Source: Candidatus Woesebacteria bacterium
GTDB lineage: Bacteria > Patescibacteriota > Microgenomatia > UBA1406 > GWC2-37-13
Assembly: GCA_017993865.1 (NCBI GenBank)
Contig: JAGOLU010000035.1
Location: 1-8,750 of the forward strand
Direction: 5' to 3'
Length of the DNA: 8,750 bases
Part shown: positions 6,609 through 8,750 of the stretch, piece by piece
How positions within the stretch are numbered: position 1 is the first letter of the stretch
How the letters are laid out: each line of letters starts with the position of its first letter
The notes under the pieces: model-generated
Told to the model about the DNA's origin: nothing
The model's database searches: none
What the model saw: only the letters and a program-made list of their open reading frames with translations
Position numbers and translations under genes: made by a program

Positions 6609-6617
6609 TTAGCACTT

Positions 6618-6752
6618 ATGATCAAAGAAGTCGACTATATCGGTGTGACGTGTGGCTGCGTCTGTCGCCATCCCGATGGACGAGTGCTTCGCATAGTGAA
6701 ATTGCTAAAAGAGCAGGGTGTTTCTAGCTTAGTACACCAGAAATTACGTTAA
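6618..6752 (+). pseudogene. Truncated Nudix hydrolase remnant (44 codons)
   Basis: This ATG frame encodes 44 residues ending in TAA. The first part, I-K-E-V-D-Y-I-G-V-T-C-G-C-V-C then H-P-D-G-R-V-L, closely fits the opening beta strands of Nudix hydrolases, which cleave nucleoside diphosphates linked to another group. The next residues, K-L-L-K-E-Q-G-V, could correspond to the segment that leads into the Nudix box (K-x-C-R-D-E-Q-G). The Nudix box itself (G-x5-E-x7-R-E-x2-E-E-x-G) and the remaining hundred or so residues are absent in all frames before the next gene. As it stands it cannot be a working Nudix enzyme. The family assignment is from memory of the sequence pattern and the frame is short, so it could also be a genuine small protein or a chance frame. 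Confidence 0.42.
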
Positions 6753-6769
6753 TATTATTTGTGAAACAT

Positions 6770-7531
6770 ATGTTAGATGGCAGTAGTCCTGAATTCGGAC
6801 TTAATGTTGAGAAACTAAAGGGCGAGCTCGCGAAGGGTGCGTATCTTTGGGATCCGTCGCGTATTGCTACATTGCGGAACCTTTGTGATATGAGCTCAAA
6901 ACCACTCGTAGCAATAGATCTTGATGGAGTGCTTAGGTATCTTCAGCGTGATGGCGATGCTTCAAAGGAAGGCTTCGTTGTCGTAGAAAACGCTGTCTCG
7001 GGGGTCAAGGCACTAAGAGAAGCAGGATTTGTCGTTGTTTTGTGGACAGGTAACATAGATCCAGAGGGAGATTTACATCGACAATGGTCAGATCATTTCG
7101 ATCTTGTAATAACGACGGAAAATTATGATGTAACATATCCCTGGTATTCTGAGCCAGATGAAGAAAAGTATCTGGATGAGGGAGATCGAACTGAAGCATT
7201 AAGAGATGCGATTAGACAAGCAAGTTGGATCGATGCGGAGACGAAGACAGAATATGTGAATCGACAACCAGAATTGTCCGGACGCAATAAAATGCCTGAA
7301 ATACTATCTAGAAAGGGCGGGGTGTTAGTAGACGATTTATTTGATGCTTCGGAGTACAGGGCAGTAGACAATCCAGATACATACGATCAACAATCTCCAG
7401 TTCTTCGGTCACCAGGTGGAGAACTTCATCACTTCTGGGTTCATTCGCAAGGCGAGATAGACTTACCTGATACAAGATACCCATTTGATACCAACCTTGC
7501 GCAGACTATAATTCAACAGTTTTCGCTATAA
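6770..7531 (+). CDS. HAD-superfamily phosphatase-like protein
   Basis: This 253-residue protein carries the haloacid dehalogenase motifs: V-A-I-D-L-D-G-V-L with the nucleophile and acid-base pair Asp50/Asp52, V-V-V-L-W-T-G-N with Thr93, a Lys at 174 in G-R-N-K-M-P, and V-L-V-D-D-L-F-D with Asp188/Asp189. All four catalytic positions appear intact, so it probably hydrolyses a phosphate ester in the cytoplasm; the substrate is unknown. About 45 residues precede the first motif, and an unusually polar stretch (about 118-172) between motifs II and III may be a cap. I chose ATG 6770, with TATTAT eleven bases upstream; GTG 6761 would add three residues. dnaJ starts one base after its stop, implying one transcript. 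It interrupts the usual dnaK-dnaJ pair behind a terminator and a gene remnant, suggesting insertion. Confidence 0.75.
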   Translation: MLDGSSPEFGLNVEKLKGELAKGAYLWDPSRIATLRNLCDMSSKPLVAIDLDGVLRYLQRDGDASKEGFVVVENAVSGVKALREAGFVVVLWTGNIDPEGDLHRQWSDHFDLVITTENYDVTYPWYSEPDEEKYLDEGDRTEALRDAIRQASWIDAETKTEYVNRQPELSGRNKMPEILSRKGGVLVDDLFDASEYRAVDNPDTYDQQSPVLRSPGGELHHFWVHSQGEIDLPDTRYPFDTNLAQTIIQQFSL

Positions 7532-7532
7532 A

Positions 7533-8405
7533 ATGTCTGACTTCTATTCCACTCTCGGCGTCTCAAAATCCGCAACGACGGATGAGATAAAATCTGCATA
7601 TAAGCGGAAGGTGGTTGAGTGGCATCCTGATCGCAATAAAGATAAAGAGGCTCCAGACATGATCAAAAAAATAAACAAAGCGTATGAAGTATTGTCTGAT
7701 TCACAAAAGCGATCGATCTACGATCAGGTCGGTCATGAGAACTACGAGAAACGTGGATCATCGGCAGGCGCAAGCCCTGGACAAGGATGGCCAGGCGGAG
7801 GGAACTATCAATACTATTCAAGTAGCCCTGGAGGAGTGGGAGTGGACTTTGATTTTGGGGGTGGAGCGGGTATTGAGGACATCTTTGAGACATTTTTTGG
7901 TGGAAACCCATACGGAAGAACAGCAGGGAGAGCAAGACAAAAACGCAGTGTGTTTGAACTAACTCTTACGTTTGAAGAGGCGGTGCGCGGTGTCACCAAA
8001 CAAACAGTAATCAGTGGCAAATCAAAAGACATTAAAATACCTGCGGGTGTGGATGACGGCATGAGGATACGTTTTAGTGACTTTGATGTCATTGTGCATG
8101 TCAAACCACATCCCTTTTTCAAGCGCGAGGGTCAAGACTTGCACCATATCATGGACATTCCTTATACGACCGCGGTGCTCGGTGGGGTTGTTCGCGTGCC
8201 ACTAGTCGAGGGTCATATTGATCTCAAAGTGCGAGGAGGCACGCAATCTGGGTCGGTAGTCCGGCTGTCAGGGAAAGGCATTCCGTATCCAAACCGAAAT
8301 CAGTGGGGTGATTTTTATGTGACCTACAGAGTGCATGTGCCCCAAAGAGTTTCTGCCAAAGCGAAGAAAATATTGGAGGATCTCCAAAAGGAAATAAGCT
8401 CATAA
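7533..8405 (+). CDS. dnaJ: DnaJ-type co-chaperone lacking the zinc finger
   Basis: J-domain proteins deliver clients to DnaK and stimulate its ATPase. The J domain (about 1-68) begins D-F-Y-S-T-L-G-V and has the essential His-Pro-Asp at 31-33, then Y-E-V-L-S-D and Y-D-Q-V-G-H. A Gly-, Ser- and Phe-rich linker follows (about 74-130) with I-E-D-I-F-E-T-F-F-G-G. The C-terminal peptide-binding domains include F-E-L-T-L-T-F-E-E-A-V-R-G and I-K-I-P-A-G-V-D-D-G. The four C-x2-C-x-G-x-G zinc repeats of classical DnaJ are missing; there is not a single cysteine. At 290 residues it is therefore a class B (CbpA-like) J protein rather than the roughly 370-residue class A form. It starts one base after the HAD gene stop, and no Shine-Dalgarno is visible. 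Confidence 0.93.
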   Translation: MSDFYSTLGVSKSATTDEIKSAYKRKVVEWHPDRNKDKEAPDMIKKINKAYEVLSDSQKRSIYDQVGHENYEKRGSSAGASPGQGWPGGGNYQYYSSSPGGVGVDFDFGGGAGIEDIFETFFGGNPYGRTAGRARQKRSVFELTLTFEEAVRGVTKQTVISGKSKDIKIPAGVDDGMRIRFSDFDVIVHVKPHPFFKREGQDLHHIMDIPYTTAVLGGVVRVPLVEGHIDLKVRGGTQSGSVVRLSGKGIPYPNRNQWGDFYVTYRVHVPQRVSAKAKKILEDLQKEISS

Positions 8406-8440
8406 GCTACGAGATAGCGGTTCATCTGGTAAAATACTCC

Positions 8441-8457
8441 ATCTCCCTCGGGGAGAT
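8441..8457 (+). terminator. Short hairpin after dnaJ, possible terminator
   Basis: ATCTCCC (8441-8447) and GGGAGAT (8451-8457) form a perfect seven-pair stem with the three-base loop TCG, 35 bases after the dnaJ stop. Only three T residues follow, counting the last base of the stem, so termination strength is uncertain. It lies between dnaJ and the efp promoter, where a terminator is expected. Confidence 0.5.
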
Positions 8458-8483
8458 TTACAATGTTTATCACAATTTATAAC
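8457..8483 (+). promoter_or_regulatory. Possible efp promoter, near-leaderless
   Basis: TTTACA (8457-8462, five of six to TTGACA) and TATAAC (8478-8483, five of six to TATAAT) are separated by 15 bases, shorter than the ideal 17. The -10 ends five bases before the efp ATG at 8489, the same close spacing seen at cca and hrcA. Confidence 0.42.
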
Positions 8484-8488
8484 CTATT

Positions 8489-8750
8489 ATGAAAACACAA
8501 GCGAGCACCCTAAAACGAGGAGATTTTGTCATGTATCAAGGTAATATTTGCCAAGTAGTAAAGACGGAATTCTATTCACCAGGGAAAGGATCTGCGCTCA
8601 TGCACACCAAACTTAAGGGTGTGCAGACACTCAAAACAGTTGATTACGCCTTCAAATCGAACGAGTCTGTGGAGACAGTAGAGGTGAATAGTATCGAGAT
8701 GCAATATATGTACAAAGATGCTGATGCGATGTATTTTATGAATGAACAGA
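8489..8750 (+). CDS. efp: Translation elongation factor P (partial)
   Basis: EF-P binds between the P and E sites of the ribosome and rescues stalling at consecutive prolines. The 87 complete codons cover the N-terminal KOW-like domain and the start of the second OB-type domain. The diagnostic loop is S-P-G-K-G (30-34) with Lys33 at the tip, the position that is modified in many bacteria. It is followed by H-T-K-L-K-G-V-Q-T, then V-E-T-V-E-V and M-Q-Y-M-Y-K-D-A-D-A-M-Y-F-M-N, which match EF-P closely. The ATG has no Shine-Dalgarno. The gene runs off the window, so the modification enzymes and the third domain cannot be judged. Lysine at the tip fits lysine- or hydroxylysine-type EF-P rather than the arginine-rhamnose type. 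Confidence 0.95.
   Translation, partial: MKTQASTLKRGDFVMYQGNICQVVKTEFYSPGKGSALMHTKLKGVQTLKTVDYAFKSNESVETVEVNSIEMQYMYKDADAMYFMNEQ

Noticed and set aside
1..8750. Reassigned TGA codon, as in Gracilibacteria or SR1
   Set aside because: No complete gene ends in TGA, which first suggested recoding, but dnaK, cca, grpE and the rest read full length without internal TGA, so the standard bacterial code suffices.
1..8750. CRISPR array, insertion sequence, prophage or toxin-antitoxin module
   Set aside because: No regularly spaced repeats, transposase motifs, terminal repeats with target duplications, or toxin/antitoxin pairs were seen on either strand.

Overview
This 8.75 kb window is a chromosomal segment of an uncultured-type bacterium built around the heat-shock chaperone genes. 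Three things suggest a small-genome member of the Patescibacteria (CPR, Parcubacteria-like): the compact hrcA-grpE-(two unknown genes)-dnaK block, the very short HrcA, and gene starts that have AT-rich leaders but no Shine-Dalgarno motifs. This placement is inference from gene style. No rRNA or marker alignment was possible. TAA ends ten of the eleven complete reading frames described, one uses TAG, and nothing indicates a non-standard genetic code.

Layout. Positions 1-141 hold the C-terminal end of secF. A 272-base stretch without a supported gene follows, then a 99-residue Cys-containing protein of unknown function (414-713, +) whose stop codon overlaps the stop of the convergent cca gene (710-2059, -; CCA-adding enzyme with an HD domain). 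The cca/hrcA divergent region (2060-2258) carries a promoter for each gene. Each promoter sits so close to its ATG that the transcripts should be nearly leaderless. The region also holds a CIRCE-like operator (2228-2254) inside the hrcA promoter and a large bulged inverted repeat (2109-2175). The + strand then continues with hrcA, grpE, a two-helix membrane protein, an acidic unknown protein and dnaK. A strong hairpin after dnaK (6557-6590) probably ends this transcript. Behind it lie a 44-codon remnant that looks like the start of a Nudix hydrolase, a HAD-superfamily phosphatase-like gene, and a zinc-finger-less dnaJ starting one base after the HAD stop. After a second small hairpin, efp (elongation factor P) begins and runs off the window end.

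How the genes work together. HrcA is the repressor and probably regulates itself and the downstream genes through the single CIRCE-like site. GrpE (nucleotide exchange), DnaK (Hsp70) and DnaJ (J-domain co-chaperone) form the Hsp70 folding machine. The two unknown proteins between grpE and dnaK probably share the hrcA transcript. DnaJ appears uncoupled from dnaK and instead linked to the HAD gene, which is the most unusual feature of the arrangement.
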